Source of the DNA: Micrasema longulum
Lineage: Eukaryota > Arthropoda > Insecta > Trichoptera > Brachycentridae
Length of the DNA: 64,000 nucleotides
Reading direction: 5' to 3'
Assembly (NCBI GenBank): GCA_022494885.1
Contig: JAGVSM010004549.1
Span: 62,001-126,000 of the forward strand
In this document: piece by piece, positions 10,901-22,734 of the stretch
How positions within the stretch are numbered: position 1 is the first letter of the stretch
Layout of the letters: the number at the start of each line of letters is the position of its first letter
Made by a program: the position numbers and the translations under genes
Notes under the pieces: model-generated
What the model saw: only the letters and a program-made list of their open reading frames with translations
Told to the model about the DNA's origin: nothing
Databases searched by the model: none

Positions 10901-13900
10901 TATTTTGAGTATGTCCAAATGTTTGTGTGGAGTTATTTAGATTGAAACTTCATGATAACGGGTAAATGTACTTAGAAGTGATGTTATTTCTTGGTAGATG
11001 TTATAATATAATTTTAATTTAAAAAATAATGTTTTCGTACAACTGTCTCAGAAATTGATATCACTTCCAAGAAAAATATTCCGTTTCACTAATAGCTAGT
11101 TCACGCATAATGGATTGAGCGAGATAAACAGTTGCTGAAATTACAAACAGCTGTGGTAAATTACATATTGTGTACATTTATATATATTTTTAATCTTACT
11201 TTATTACTCTAACTGACAAGTTAACTCTGCAAAGGGTCCTTTTTATTGTGAATAAATATACAAAGTATATCATTCAAAATGATAACGGATATTAAAAGTG
11301 ATATAGAAATAATAATACCTCACCTAGAAACTCGGAAGCTTAGCAGCTCAACCTATTCCGAAAGTGAATTCGACAATAACGATCAACTTCTAAGTGATAG
11401 TGATGATAGTTTATATGACTCTTATGAAGAGCTCAAAATCGAAGAAGCATTTCTGAAATATTTTTGGATCAAGATCGAGCTGATATACTTTATTTACCAC
11501 AATTACGTTTTGTTTGTAGAATAGTTTCTAGAATAGAGTTTGTATAGTAATAATTACGTTTTGTTTGTAGAGTAATAATTACTACCTAATGAAAAGCTAA
11601 AACATTTAAATTTCACATTACTGTAGGTACCCATTATAATAAATCAACAAATGATTTTATAATATTCAAACGTCCTAATTGGCAATCATTTAGGTTCCAT
11701 GGTGAATTATTTTTATATTTTATGGCTCTTTACTTATTTGTTTATATTCTTAATTACGGGGTTTTCCGGTGATATAGGGACCTTACTAGATAAGAGTTAT
11801 TATATTAAAGGTAAAGTATTCAATTAGTTATTCATTACGGAAATACATTAATATTTTTGTAATCACTGGATCGGGTATAATAGCAGGGAAGACACAGAAT
11901 ATAATTATTTTTCTCAAATATCATATAAGTGATTAAAAATTCTAAATATTAAAATGATTTATTTTTTATTTCACTGTTTTTGCAATGTAAAAAAATCCCT
12001 GTTTCCGTTCCCGGCTAGCTAGAAGTTTCCTGTGTTTAGTCGTTTCTCTTTTTTTAAAAGCACTGCAAATTTAAACATCATAAATAAATGTATAATAAGG
12101 AAATTTAGTTGTTTAAAAAAAAAAATATATTTATTAATAAACTACTAAACAAAGCTTTTTTTTCAATTTTTATGTATCATATTATCAGCGCTACGATTTT
12201 TTAAAGTTTTGTATTTCCGAAATTAATCCGCGTGTGACGTCGCAAGTTCTTTTCCGCTTCTTCTTGATTTGTTCTGTCGATTACTCCATTGACGATTAGC
12301 AAACCGGAAATCTTCCACAACCCTATTATCATTGGTTGATTCATATAAACAAGTGACGTCGTTCAAAGCAGTTCGTTTTTATTAAAATATTTTATATTAT
12401 TTTTTATTAATTTTCAAGAAACTTTCCTGTACAATTTAATGCTCGAAGTTTCACCGCGCCTAAGAAAACATTTTTTGTATTAAATTTTCCGTAGGGCTGA
12501 AATAGGTACGAAACTGAATAATAATCCGTCGAATAAGTAATTTTTATGTTTTGAAAATGTTTTATACCACTGACGGTTAAGTGCAACAAGCAGTTCCCGA
12601 ATTCATTTACCCTTTTGGGGATTATGACGTCAGCATCAGTCTAGTTAGAACTTTATGATAGGGATTAAGAACAACGATATATCGTTGTTTAGCAGTATAA
12701 GGGTTAAATAACTTGTTTTAAAAATTATATTATAACTAAGATTTATAATATAGGTATTGTGTTTTTTAGCGTATCTTGACTTACATGTTTACACTTTTTT
12801 TTTTATTTGGACAATCTTTTATTTTATTTTTAATGTACATGGGAATATATATTTTTCTTTTTTTTCCATAGTAATAAGAGTTTTTATGTTATAGAATTTA
12901 AGAGATAAGATTATGTATTTACATATATTAGAACTTAACTTTATAGTGCTTATGCACCTGCTGAGGAACTGCACTTTATAGGACTTGATAATTTATATTT
13001 TGATTTTTGTATGCTTTCGATAAATAAAAAAAATATTTTTCATTTAATTAATTGTAGTGCTTTCACATTTATAGATTACAGATAGGGTACTGGTCAATTA
13101 ACTAAAGCTGGCGCGTTTGCAAAACTTACACAAAGGCATTTAAAATCTACAGGGTGTTTATTTTAAAAAGGTTATATAAAATTTTAACCAAATGTCATAT
13201 CTTTTCTTTAAAATTTGTGTTGGATTGGAGGGTTGTGGATATGAAAAAAAATACAATGTATGAATTTATTTTAGTACAAGCACATTTTTTATTTATAATA
13301 AAAAAATAAAAAATAATAATATTTTGTGTTCATCATTTTTGACGAACTAAATAATAAAAAGGCTAGTTTTCTGCTGCCATTTTCGGCAGATCTTTTTTTT
13401 TGGAGCGACACGTTATTAAACAAGTATACAAATTTTCTTTACTGATTGTTTTTATGCTATAATCCAAAAGGTATTTTTAAAAAACATAGCACATTTGACT
13501 CAAATTGAATATGAAAGTTTTTAAAATCAATATTCTATACATTCAAAATATGTTTGTGTAAGTTTTGAGAACGCGCTAGCACTAGATAATCGACCTGGAT
13601 TAGATCAATTGAAAACATATATTTACAAATCAGTGTTCTTATTCCATAGCTTAACATTGAATATATATTATTATATTTTTACTATTAAGAATCGCAGCAA
13701 AATTCAGACGAACGCAGAAGCATCCAGTGTATATTTTATTACCATATCATTAGCAACTAACAAAGCAATAGTAGTCTATGTCACGCTCATAAGCGCGAGA
13801 GAGACAGAGATTATTTTCATAGTGCGTATGGGTCTAAGCTTAACTTAGTTGCACAGTTTAAACATGCGCTGTGCCAGTGGTGTCCTGCAAGACATCAGAC

Positions 13901-15037
13901 TGTGTGTTATTTAAAACAGCCAAATTTATTTCCTAATTGCAATTCATCGAACAAATTTTGTCCTTGAAAGCAACTTTGATTCATTTGGCTTCATAATACA
14001 TATGTATTAGTTTAAGCCTAATAAGCATACGATTGTTTGGATATCTAAATTTATAGAGTTGACATATTTCAATTGTATAAGGAACACATAAAAACATTGT
14101 GTTAGTAACTGTAAGAACTGTTATCATATTAAATTGAATTTATACAAAAATACATTATAGCCAGAATAACAAAGAATAGAGATTGTTGAACTGAAGGTTC
14201 AAATTAAAGTCATTTTAGGAAAAAAATTGCAAAAAGTAGCTTTATACTATAAATTCTGTACGTTCTGAATAATTCAACAAAACAAAAATCAGGACATATG
14301 TGATTTACATTTAAATCGGCGAGGATTTTATAGCAGCTATAAAATATATACTTGAACTAAAAATATTTATTAGTGAATGAATTTAATTGGATACACACTC
14401 ATCTAAGATTCATTAAATGCCATTTTAATACTAATTAGACTCCTTGAATATTAAAACCATGTCAGTGACACATTTGCTACAAGGTTATTAAAAGTACCTA
14501 CCTAATGATGCACCGTGAGACATTGCAACAGCAAGTCTCAACTATGCATTGAGCTGTACCTATACGTATGATTATGCTGAAAAACAAGGTAGAAGACCAC
14601 GGCAGACTTGACTGTTGAGGAATTCATTCTATTTTAGATGGTGATAATCATATTTACAATCCAATGCAGCATTATTCATGGAAAATAATATAAAACGCCG
14701 GTTTTCGACATTAAATACAAAGGATCTTAGATAAATATGCTTATTTATACAAAGATTTTCTTTTTGCTAAATTTAACAATAATGTCATCAAATTACGTTA
14801 TGCAGGAAAAGCAACTAAATACATAAATATTTAAATATTTTTTTAGACTTAATTTGGCCATTTTAAAGATAATGTTATTGTATAGTACTTACGAGTATAT
14901 ATTCTTAGCAATTAATTAGTGCATGTAATATATACAATACAATGTTTGTAATGTTTTATTTTTTAATATTTAAAATTTCAATCTTACCGATCTCGAGAAG
15001 TGCTCAATTCTGTTGGATGAAGGCTAGTCAAGGACAT
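7979..15037 (-). CDS. pinocchio: Protein pinocchio homologue, three coding exons
   Basis: Coding exons on the minus strand are 15037-14988 (ATG at 15037, donor GTAAGA), 9361-9124 (acceptor CCAG, donor GTAAGT) and 8200-7979 (acceptor TTTCAG, stop TGA). Phases match exactly and give 169 residues. Residues 52-86 form a Cys array, CxxC-x12-CxxC-x8-CxxCxxC, containing [20 protein letters not shown] and RPCPLC. The third exon starts SHAFGKASW, continuing a stretch typical of the insect pinocchio family, followed by a Pro/Ala-rich tail and a short basic/acidic helix ([15 protein letters not shown]). Drosophila pinocchio (smi21F) is antennally expressed and affects olfactory behaviour; its biochemical role is unclear. 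Metal binding by the Cys array is inference. Exon 3 is very GC-rich while its surroundings are AT-rich. The 5.6 kb intron 9362-14987 carries a piggyBac-like element. No signal peptide or membrane segment is seen. The family call is from memory of the motif, not a search. Confidence 0.8.
8238..8430 (+). repeat. tRNA-derived SINE (SINE-III), near full copy in pinocchio intron
   Basis: It starts CTCCGCGGTGTAATGACT (A-box region), carries a B-box-like GGGTTTGGTTCCC at about 8295-8307, and continues with a body containing GGTGTTCTGTGCC and GGGCCTCCTGGCC. The same body words occur at 18296-18445 and 47085-47225. Confidence 0.65.
10597..10712 (+). repeat. Interspersed repeat (family R), copy 2
   Basis: It starts AATTTGTTGCAACAGAGA and runs through GGGAATATGGAAGTCTAG to CACTTTACGCACTG. 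It aligns over its whole length with 4535-4649. It lies inside the piggyBac-like element. Confidence 0.55.
11279..11524 (+). pseudogene. Short acidic frame, possible transposase N-terminus remnant
   Basis: Its 81 codons begin [11 protein letters not shown] and hold an acidic Ser/Asp stretch ([18 protein letters not shown]). piggyBac transposases often start with such an acidic segment, and this one sits between piggyBac-type termini. No downstream transposase motif follows, so this is weak. Confidence 0.25.
12140..12505 (-). mobile_element. MITE-A copy 1 (nested in the piggyBac-like element)
   Basis: On the minus strand it carries the family's landmarks in order: CCGTAGGGCTGAA end, TTAATGCTCGAAG, TTTCAAGAAACTTTCCTG, two TGACGTC words, AACCGGAAATC, and AGCGCTGATAATATGAT. 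Compared with 25719-26113 it is divergent and its outer end is eroded. Confidence 0.55.
13092..13595. mobile_element. Inverted-repeat element, about 504 bp, in pinocchio intron
   Basis: The left end GGTCAATTAACTAAAGC and the right end (reverse complement GGTCGATTATCTAGTGC) pair over about 45 bp, including GCGCGTTTGCAAAACTTACA. It has no coding frame. The right end plus flank recurs at 56630-56922. Confidence 0.5.
13550..13832 (+). repeat. Shared 280-bp repeat, copy 1
   Basis: It aligns with 56630-56922 in the same order: GTGTAAGTTTTG, ACTAGATAATCGACC, AAGAATCGCAGC, TTCAGACGAACGCAGAAG, and TAAGCGCGAGAGAGACAGA. The repeat extends past the inverted-repeat end at 13595, so a larger parental element is implied. 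Confidence 0.55.
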
Positions 15038-16309
15038 TTCACGTATTTTCGTTGAAGGAACTGAAAGAAGAAGAAAACGGGTCATTTTTTATGTAGCAAT
15101 ATTAAGACTTGGCTATTTTTTTAAACTTGAAAAATAAAAAAAACATTAATGACTTAATTATACAGTAATGATATTTAATGTGGCCTTAATAGGATTATTA
15201 GGTTATAGAGAATAACTATTAGGGAATAATCCCTACACAAGGATAAACAAGCTTAAATAAAAATTTAATTTACTATTTCAACCTCACTAAATATATTCAC
15301 TTATTACTTCATTATGCATATTATGGTAATTCATAGGAACTGACCTATGAGGTCTTTTTAAATGAGATGTAATGAGAATTATTTAGATAAGTAGTATAAC
15401 TTTTTTCATACCAAAACATAAAGATTATGAAATTTAAATGAGAGACAATCTCATGTGATTTAAGTAATGGATCGTAGAGATAAATATATAATTTACTTAT
15501 CGATAAATTTTATTGGAATTTAATAACTACTAAGGAAAGCTATTGTTTAAAATTATATTATAAGTACTAAAAAATATATATGTCTGCATCAATACACATT
15601 TAAAGGAATGGCGAGTACCAGTTTTTAATAAGTTTATAGATATTTAAAAATAATTAACAGGATTTTAAACAAAAAGGAAACAACAACATAAACAAACAAA
15701 AAATATCTACTGCAGAATGAAAATATTATTAGGGTTTGAATAATTACATGAAATTACATTATACTTAAATTTGTTTAATTTAAACTCGTTTATTCTCATA
15801 ATTATATAAAATCATGATTGGCAATCCTCTCTTTCACTCGTATGTAACATAGGAATTTGTTTAGTCTCCCACCAGTCTGACCCCTGACCCCAGAGCAAAA
15901 CCCAGTCACTGGTGGAATTGATAAAAGGGGAATAAAAAAAAAGATGTAATTTTATTATTATAAAATGTAAATGATGTAGATTAAAATTTTTTTTTTTACT
16001 GTACCAAACAACCTCAGTGGCCCATAAATAATTTTGAAAATAAGTGCAAACATGTATCAGAAAAAAGAAAACACTACGTAAGTACTCATGCAAATGAATT
16101 TCTAAAGGCCCCCAAATCATACAAAGGAAATAGTCCGCTCAATATAAATGCAATCATATTCCAATACAACATAATTTATGTGGACAAGCTGTAGTTATTT
16201 AGTTACTTATAGTGTTCCATATATGGCGGCTATAAAAAGTAAGCACTACACTTCAAATAATATTATGATATCCATCACTTACATTTTAACAATATGTATC
16301 TCAATTAAG

Positions 16310-16470
16310 ATAAGTTGTCAGGAGGAACAAAAACCATTTTAATAATTAAAAATTGAACTTCTGGTGCCAGTCCAGGGACTTAAATATTGCAGTATTAAAA
16401 TACCTTTTTAAAATAAATATTTAATGGCAACCGTATCTGGAACCAAACACATTTTGGATCTGTAATCTTG
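16310..16470 (-). repeat. SINE-II fragment, eroded
   Basis: On the minus strand, TTAAATATTTATTTTAAAAA is followed by a degenerate link and AGTCCCTGGACTGGCACC, which are body words of SINE-II. The tRNA head is barely recognisable. Confidence 0.45.
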
Positions 16471-16797
16471 AGAATTTGAATTATTGACTAGAGCGTAGTT
16501 TAATGTATTTTAAAAACATATTTTTTGAGATAAATGGTGTTAATATTTCATTTATTTTACAAATTTATTGCATAAATAAGTATACATATACCAGGAAATC
16601 TATATAAAGCTAGTGAATTAGAAAATGAATATGGAGCGTCCTCTGGTTAAGATAGTCTCCATCTAACATGGATCAGCCTGTTCTAAGATTCTAACTTTTA
16701 TCATCAAATCTGGACAATTATTTTGGGTTTTTTTATATTGCAAAATGCTTTAAAAAGTCTTACTTTCCAATTATGAATATCAAATGGGTTGCGGGAA

Positions 16798-16975
16798 TTA
16801 GGTTGTGGTCCCGTGACTAGTGTCGCGGACTCACGGATCAGAAGTCCGAAGTTCGCACCCCGCTCTACCACAACTTGGTTCCCAATTTCTGATAGTGTGT
16901 TATTTACAACTCATTGAAAATGGCCCCCAAAATTTTAATGTTCGGGTAAATCATAAGAAAGCAATTGTTTATTTT
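16798..16975 (+). repeat. tRNA-derived SINE (SINE-I), copy 1
   Basis: The head GTTGTGGTCCCGTGACTAG matches a Pol III A-box region, and AAGTTCGCACCCC is a mutated B box. The body contains ACAACTCATTGAAAATGGCC and AATCATAAGAA. Five more copies lie at 34.4, 34.9, 55.7, 58.1 and 63.2 kb. It ends in the usual A/T-rich tail. Confidence 0.75.
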
Positions 16976-17645
16976 TTTAAAAACTTATAGATTAATTGAT
17001 ATAATATTATTGATAATAAGAACCATTCCACTTGTTTATTGGACCAATTAACACTTTTTACAGTGATATGCATCTTCAGACGGTGACTGAGTGAAAGTCA
17101 TAATAATAATTGGCTAAGTGGAAGTGCTGGTAGTCATAATTTATTATAACTTACACATTCGAGTAAAATTTCCATTTTAAATCAGGTTTTGGTTCTGTGA
17201 CAGAATGGCGGGCTTGATTTCTCAGATATAAGTAATACTTATAAATCTTTAGCTATTTCAACTTTTACTATTTAAAACAAAATCCTAAATAAATATGTAT
17301 GTTAAAAGTATTTTTTTAATAAATTAAGTGCTTGAGAATTCATTGATCAATAAAAAAAATGATTTCCTTGTACTTTCAAATAGTTTCAAAAAATGTTTCA
17401 GCAAAATCAGTTCAGCATAATTTATTATTTTTGAACAATAAGTAATGAATTTATACCACTTTTATGAGAGATTCTTAAAAAGTGTTATAATTTTTTTAAT
17501 TTATTTAGATTTCAATTTCTTTGCAATGTTTCAGACATATGAGCTTATTATTTATCAATTACTTAATATTTATCAATGTTTTTGAGTGTACACATTAACC
17601 GGCGTATTGGATAAAGGTCTCGAGATTTAAAATTAAAATATAACA

Positions 17646-17814
17646 ACTTTGTTTTTAACCACTTATTTTATATTTTATTACAGACCGGTTTCAAAACTAC
17701 ACATGCTTCCTTATCAAGGTAAAATTTAGTAATGCATTGTTTACCTTGATAAGGAAGGTGTAGCTTCGAAACAGGTTGGTAATAAAATATAAAATAAGTG
17801 GTTAAAAACAAAGC
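17646..17814. repeat. Foldback element with about 76-bp arms
   Basis: Left arm 17646-17723 and right arm 17740-17814 are near-perfect reverse complements around a 16-bp loop. The arms contain TTTTTAACCACTTATTTTAT and ACCTTGATAAGGAAG. The right arm carries a short perfect hairpin (GAAG at 17754-17757, CTTC at 17764-17767) followed by GAAAC, a layout shared with 48.6 and 53.2 kb. Confidence 0.75.
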
Positions 17815-18295
17815 TGTTTTATGTTTATTATAATGAATAGCCACAAAGTTAGAGCTTCAAATATAAAATTTCATGTTTTGAAATATGACTTGAGATTTGC
17901 CTGATTTTTATTTATTAGAAACTTTACAATTTCTACGGGATTTCTTTTGCAAAAATGTTTAAAAAAAAATCCTATCTTTCCCTTTTGAATACTTGCTCCA
18001 TTCTTCTTCTTTTCTCTCCTCTTTCCAAACAAAGTTTAGTTATTTCCTTGGGATGTACATATAATATCTCGATTTTGTTTTATTTTGGAAAGCATTTACT
18101 GACATTATTTTCTCAACTCAAGAAACATTTTTTCATTGGTTTAGTTAGAAGAAATTTGCCGCCAAAAGAGAAAACATAATATTTAATAGACAAATAAATA
18201 AAACACGCCTCCCGACTTTTTATATAACTTTTTTTAGCAAGAACTCTTTTGTTTTTTCTTATTTGTGAAATAATAATATACTGAAGACATATTGA

Positions 18296-18445
18296 CAGCT
18301 CCTGTTGTATAATGGCTAAGATTTTTGCCTCAAACAAGGCAGTTCTGAGTTTGATTTTCTATGGAAAAAATAACAACCAAGATTGTCACAATAACACCTG
18401 GTTGTTCTGTGCACTGGGGCCTTAGTCTTTGGTGATACAAACAAA
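18296..18445 (+). repeat. tRNA-derived SINE (SINE-III), copy
   Basis: GTTGTATAATGGCTAAGAT is the A-box region, TCTGAGTTTGATTTTC the degraded B box, and GGTTGTTCTGTGCACTGGGG the body, matching 8238-8430. Confidence 0.55.
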
Positions 18446-19198
18446 AGTTGTAAGGCATATAGAATAGCATGTATAAAACTTGAAAAACAAAAACAAAACA
18501 ATATTTTTACTATTTAGGCTTTGATTATTATTTATTTTATTTTAATAAACAAAGCAATTTGATAACTTCGGAAATACATGTTAATGAAAACTCATTATTT
18601 TACACAGAAATTTGAAAGTATAATAATAATAATAAAGTAATGTATCACTTAAATGCTCATAGGTATTATATTTTTATACTTTAAATAAATGATACATTTA
18701 TTTGTCTCCCGGGAGCAAATCTCAAGATTGCTTACCTTCTTTATACATTTGTCATTTATACACAAGAATCTAGCATATAAAGTTATTTATTATTTCAACA
18801 AAAACGAAACATTTAAAAACATTTTTCATCTAACATAAAGGAGGTAGGTAATAAGGTAATAATTTATTATGAATATCGCACATTATGAACACATTACTTT
18901 AGTAAGTTAATCACAATTCATATTATTGTTACATATTATTTAATAATACGCAATGGCAAAGTTTTTTCGTAAAATTTGATGATTTGTCATTTGATTTATC
19001 AAAGCTAAAATTATTATCAATCGTTTGTAAAATAATAATGTTGATACTGTTCATATTAACCGTGTCTTATTTATAAACATGTAAGCATTTTACTAAAGAA
19101 TACAAGTTTCTTTTCACTTTGAGAACCAAAACAAATAATATTGGTGAAAGTAGAAGTGGCATCATATAACAAAATTAACACAACGCAATAAAACTCAC

Positions 19199-19420
19199 CT
19201 TTCAAAGAAGATTAAAAGAACTCTCGAAAGCCTCCAAAGAGCTCCAACTACCGAAAGTTTTTATTTGGATTTCTAAATGCCACTTTGGTAAATCTCAATA
19301 TTTAAACCGTTAGATGGTTGCATTCCACGTTCCACTAATCCACTGCAATCAACACGATTAAATCCAAATGTAATGAAACTGCACAAAAATCAATTTACGA
19401 TGTCTCTTTATTATATTTTT
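19199..19420 (-). other. pinocchio: Probable non-coding first exon of pinocchio
   Basis: On the minus strand a strong donor follows AAAG at 19199 (GTGAGT from 19198). Coding exon 14988-15060 begins right after a good acceptor (TTTCAG), so an upstream 5' UTR exon is required. This is the best donor I see on the correct strand, about 4.1 kb upstream. The exon start is not determined; an initiator-like TGCAGTTTCATT lies near 19390-19380. Confidence 0.4.
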
Positions 19421-19760
19421 AGCGAGACTTTGTTTTGATAGTAAAACAGTTAAATATTATTAAAGCGTCACTAGTTTTTGAATTTCGAAACTTCAGGCCG
19501 AAACAAACTTGCAATACAACCGAACAGGACGATAGCGCTGCGGCGAATGACGGATTTCGACGGAAACTCCAAATGACGAGAGCAGTGAACGGGGAACGAG
19601 TTTTAAAGGCGATATCTAGGCTCGATATATTATTTCGAACAGTAAGTACACTTAGTAAAAAGAACAAATAATGTCTGTGATTTGTGAAACTGACGAGTCA
19701 AATAGTTACATTTTTTTACATTTATTGAGTCACTGAGTGGGCAGGCGCCGGAACATTGGC
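19420..19760 (-). promoter_or_regulatory. Candidate pinocchio promoter region
   Basis: This stretch is less AT-rich than its surroundings, is open in both directions for about 80 codons (19419-19671), and sits directly upstream of the inferred first exon. No clear TATA box at a fixed distance is seen. Assignment rests only on position and composition. Confidence 0.3.
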
Positions 19761-19772
19761 GCCCCCTCTACG
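19759..19772 (-). promoter_or_regulatory. CTCF-like motif
   Basis: The minus strand reads TAGAGGGGGCGC (plus strand GCGCCCCCTCTA), close to the conserved insect/vertebrate CTCF core. It lies just upstream of the inferred pinocchio promoter. A match by eye only; GC-rich chance is possible. Confidence 0.35.
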
Positions 19773-20689
19773 CAAAAACGCGCGCTCCAATATGGTTGTA
19801 TCTAGAAAATTAAAATTCATGAGCTTATATTGTAAGCCATTCAGCAAAAAGTAATTATACGTAATATTAAATATTAATTTAGTGATATACTACAACGCTG
19901 TACGTTTCTCAGCAGAGGCAAAAAAATCGATGCAATAAATATTCAGCGAATGGAGCGGACGAGATGACTCGTGACGTCATGAATTATAGTGAATCTGCGA
20001 AAGTGGACATTATTTACAAGTAATTAGATTTGTAAGAAAATGCAAGAAAAAGGGTATGACAAATCGGGATTCCGCAAAAAACAAGCAAATCTATAATAAA
20101 TTATCCTATCAAAACAGAAACAAATAATTCATCTTAAGATTGCATATTAGTAACAACGGCAGCAGAAAATTTGTCATCGTTTATTTTATAAATATTATGG
20201 TAGTTTTTTTGTAAATGATACTAATATTTATATTTTTTAACTATAGGTTATTATGTAATTTTTCACGAATTTTTTTATCTTTGTATTATTCTAAACGTAA
20301 AATAATTTCGTGTGTATTTGGTATATCCCATAGAATCACTTTTGTAAAGCGCCTTTAAATATTCGAGGCTTTACTGACAAAATGCATTAAGTCATTTAAA
20401 CAAGTTCTGAGATAATCGCATTTGAAGCTTTTTTAATCTTTCAACGCATTATATCTCCCATATTTTTTTATTATTTTGAAAGCTTTGAAAGAGTAATCTT
20501 TATTCTAGGCATAGTATAAAATTCTAAATCAACACCTTTCACATCAAAAAATATTTGAAATATTATACAAAGACTGTTGACTTAATGCATTCTGTCAGTG
20601 TAGCCACGATATAAGTTAGGTAACAATAATAACGACACAAGTTGTATGCTGTATCATCAGAGTAGTAATTCACAAGAGAAGCCTTTTAG
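19773..20689. other. AT-rich, no feature seen
   Basis: I found no coding frame, inverted repeat or family member here. The region separates the inferred promoter from the first non-LTR relic. Confidence 0.4.
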
Positions 20690-21233
20690 CTCTATTGCAT
20701 AGAACAAAAACGTTCCAAATTTTTGGTTTAGTTTTTAGTTTAACAACAATCGTGAACCGGGCGGTTTCGGTTTGCGCTTGCAATTCTCCACCTGATTACC
20801 TAAGGCCCGTTGTATTGCTGAAAACTCATTTTCTTCTGCTTTCTGTAAGGCTGCGTCCTGTTATTTATCGAAGCCTGTTCCTGGGGATGTGGACCTCCAG
20901 CTGTCCCGCCATCTTGTTTGGGGTCTTCGAAGGGTCTGCTGCCAACTGGTATTTCCCCTGCTACTATATTCACCACTCTTTCCGAATCTGCTATCTCCAA
21001 AAACGCCTTGATCTTCCCCGTCTCACAACATCTTCGACGTCGCAGATCCTTCTTATTTCAGAGTTTCTTACTCTGTCTCGGACTGTCGTTCCCGCAATGG
21101 GTCGGAAAGTTTTAATTTTACTCGTTCTTAGGAGGCTTTTTGTTTTATTGGTGTCGGTCCTTGTTTCTATGCCGTACATCATAATAGGTCTAATGCAGGT
21201 TTTATAAACTCGTACTTTGCTCTCCTTAGACAT
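20690..21233 (-). pseudogene. RTE-type retrotransposon 3' relic (reverse transcriptase C-terminal part)
   Basis: The minus strand encodes YKTCIRPIMMYGIETRT, then DRVRNSEIRRICDVEDVV, the conserved tail of insect endonuclease-reverse transcriptases of the RTE kind. After a frame break it goes on to a region resembling the RPLGRP tail (SRPFEDPKQDGG). Frames shift at about 20990, so it is dead. The 170-codon plus-strand frame over the same bases is its shadow. The catalytic YxDD region is absent. Confidence 0.75.
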
Positions 21234-21239
21234 ATGTTT

Positions 21240-22150
21240 GTTTCTTCATACATCATTTCTTAAGCATCCAGCCACAACAGCGACTTTGCTAACTTCGTGG
21301 TTGATAATCACATAATGGTTTTTGTCCATATGGGCGACTATATTAACTAAGGGACGCAGGATTGACGGGAAAGGAGACCAAAGTGCTGACTGGCGATAGG
21401 GTCCCCGGAGGCTTCAGGGGATGTCCACACGCTCAGCTTAGGAGCTGATGTGGGAAAAAAAGAACGTTTCACTAAGTTCGCAATCACAATATCCGTGCCG
21501 ATTTTTGTGAATTTCTATAAGATCGCCTTTTATTTTTCAAGTGTGGTCGGGTTGATTCTTTGAATCATTAAAATGATCAAAATACATGCAACACGAAAAA
21601 AGTTTTTACACATTTTCGGTATGCATAATATAATTTACAATAAATATTGATCTTTATAGTCAACTTCCTAGTTAGGTCATTACGAGTATGTTGCACTCTG
21701 GTCACTGGCACACATTCTACATAAACAAGGTCAATGCGTAATAAATACACATAGTATTCCAATTTTCTTTTAATTCAAATAAATAATGAGTTTCATGTCA
21801 TTTCAATAAATACCAGGAGTATACACTTTGCAATAGTGATACTGGATATTGCCGATTGTCCCTTTTTTACTTAAATATATTAGTAATTTAGAGGTCATCT
21901 TTGATAAACATTGTTTATTTCCGGAATAAATTATTTTTTTAGGGTGTATACGAACACTGACGAACGTTTTAATGCAAAGAAGTTTTTTTTTTCAAATAAT
22001 GAGGGTTTCTTCTTTTTTCCCAAACACGGTCGATATAAACAAATAAACAGCGGCGTTCATTTCATTTCATCATTTTACAGTTTAATGAATACAGTTTAAT
22101 GGTACTCGCCGGGTATTAAACTACTATCCGGTATGGCGGTATCCGACTGT
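21240..22150. other. No gene seen; GC-rich patch at 21340-21450
   Basis: The patch around 21340-21450 is GC-rich (GGGTCCCCGGAGGC) and may be part of the neighbouring retroelement. The rest is AT-rich without recognisable structure. Confidence 0.35.
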
Positions 22151-22206
22151 AGGTGTAGATGAAACGGATATCCGGTAACTATCCGATATCCGGTCTATCT
22201 ACACCT
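22151..22206. repeat. Small inverted repeat
   Basis: Arms about 22151-22175 and 22183-22206 pair (AGGTGTAGAT ... ATCTACACCT) and include ATATCCGG words on both sides of a 7-bp loop. Confidence 0.55.
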
Positions 22207-22734
22207 TCTTTGCAACACTTCATATTAAGATAAAGTATATTTTTGTTCGTTTTTAATAAATATTTGGGTGCTTCAAATTTACTTCAGTTTTGGGGTAGAG
22301 AAGATTTTACCTGGAGATTTTTATCTTTTGCATGCCACTACACTTTGATTCATATACATCAATAATGATGATTGAACGTCAAATAAATACCAGCACCTGA
22401 AACCAAACATGACGATTTTCATCAAGAACATTATTACGACCATTCCCCAAAATAATTAATAAGGTTGAATTGACCAAACCGTATTTGTTTTTTCCATTTT
22501 TAAACAGTTTATAATGTGGAACTATGAAATTTCAATTATAAAACCATTTATTTTATATCATTTGACGTTTTATCATCAGTATGACATAGGCAAAGTGTAT
22601 TCGCATGGCAAAAATAAAAATCCACAAATTAACCACTCTCTACATCCCAAGAAGATTCAAAACAGCACACCTGAACCCAGGACGAGTGTTATCGACTCGA
22701 TGACTGCCCTCGGATAAAAATCTAGAAAATGGAA

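Larger units (their letters stand above)
10166..12703. mobile_element. piggyBac-like element with TTAA target duplication
   Basis: The termini are inverted repeats CCCTTACACTGCTA (10166-10179) and TAGCAGTATAAGGG (12690-12703), flanked on both sides by TTAA (10162-10165 and 12704-12707), the diagnostic piggyBac target site. Length is 2538 bp. No DDD transposase core is visible; a short acidic frame at 11279-11524 could be an N-terminal remnant. Nested inside are family-R copy 10597-10712 and a MITE-A copy at 12140-12505. About 75 bp near 10275-10350 recurs in the same direction near 11055-11130 (TTCCAAGAAAAAT and GAGYGAGAT shared). Confidence 0.7.
13850..19190. other. Intronic and 5' gene sequence of pinocchio, mostly AT-rich
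   Basis: Apart from the coding exon at 14988-15060 and the repeats listed separately at 16.3-16.4, 16.8-17.0, 17.6-17.8 and 18.3-18.4 kb, I see only AT-rich single-copy-looking DNA. No other exon has both splice sites and a protein-like frame. Confidence 0.4.

Noticed and set aside
19419..19671. Coding exon on either strand (82 and 78 codons)
   Set aside because: Both strands are open over the same bases, no motif is seen, and position fits promoter/5' UTR of pinocchio better.
20695..21207. 170-codon plus-strand open frame
   Set aside because: It is the antisense shadow of the minus-strand RTE relic, which has real RT motifs; the plus frame has none.
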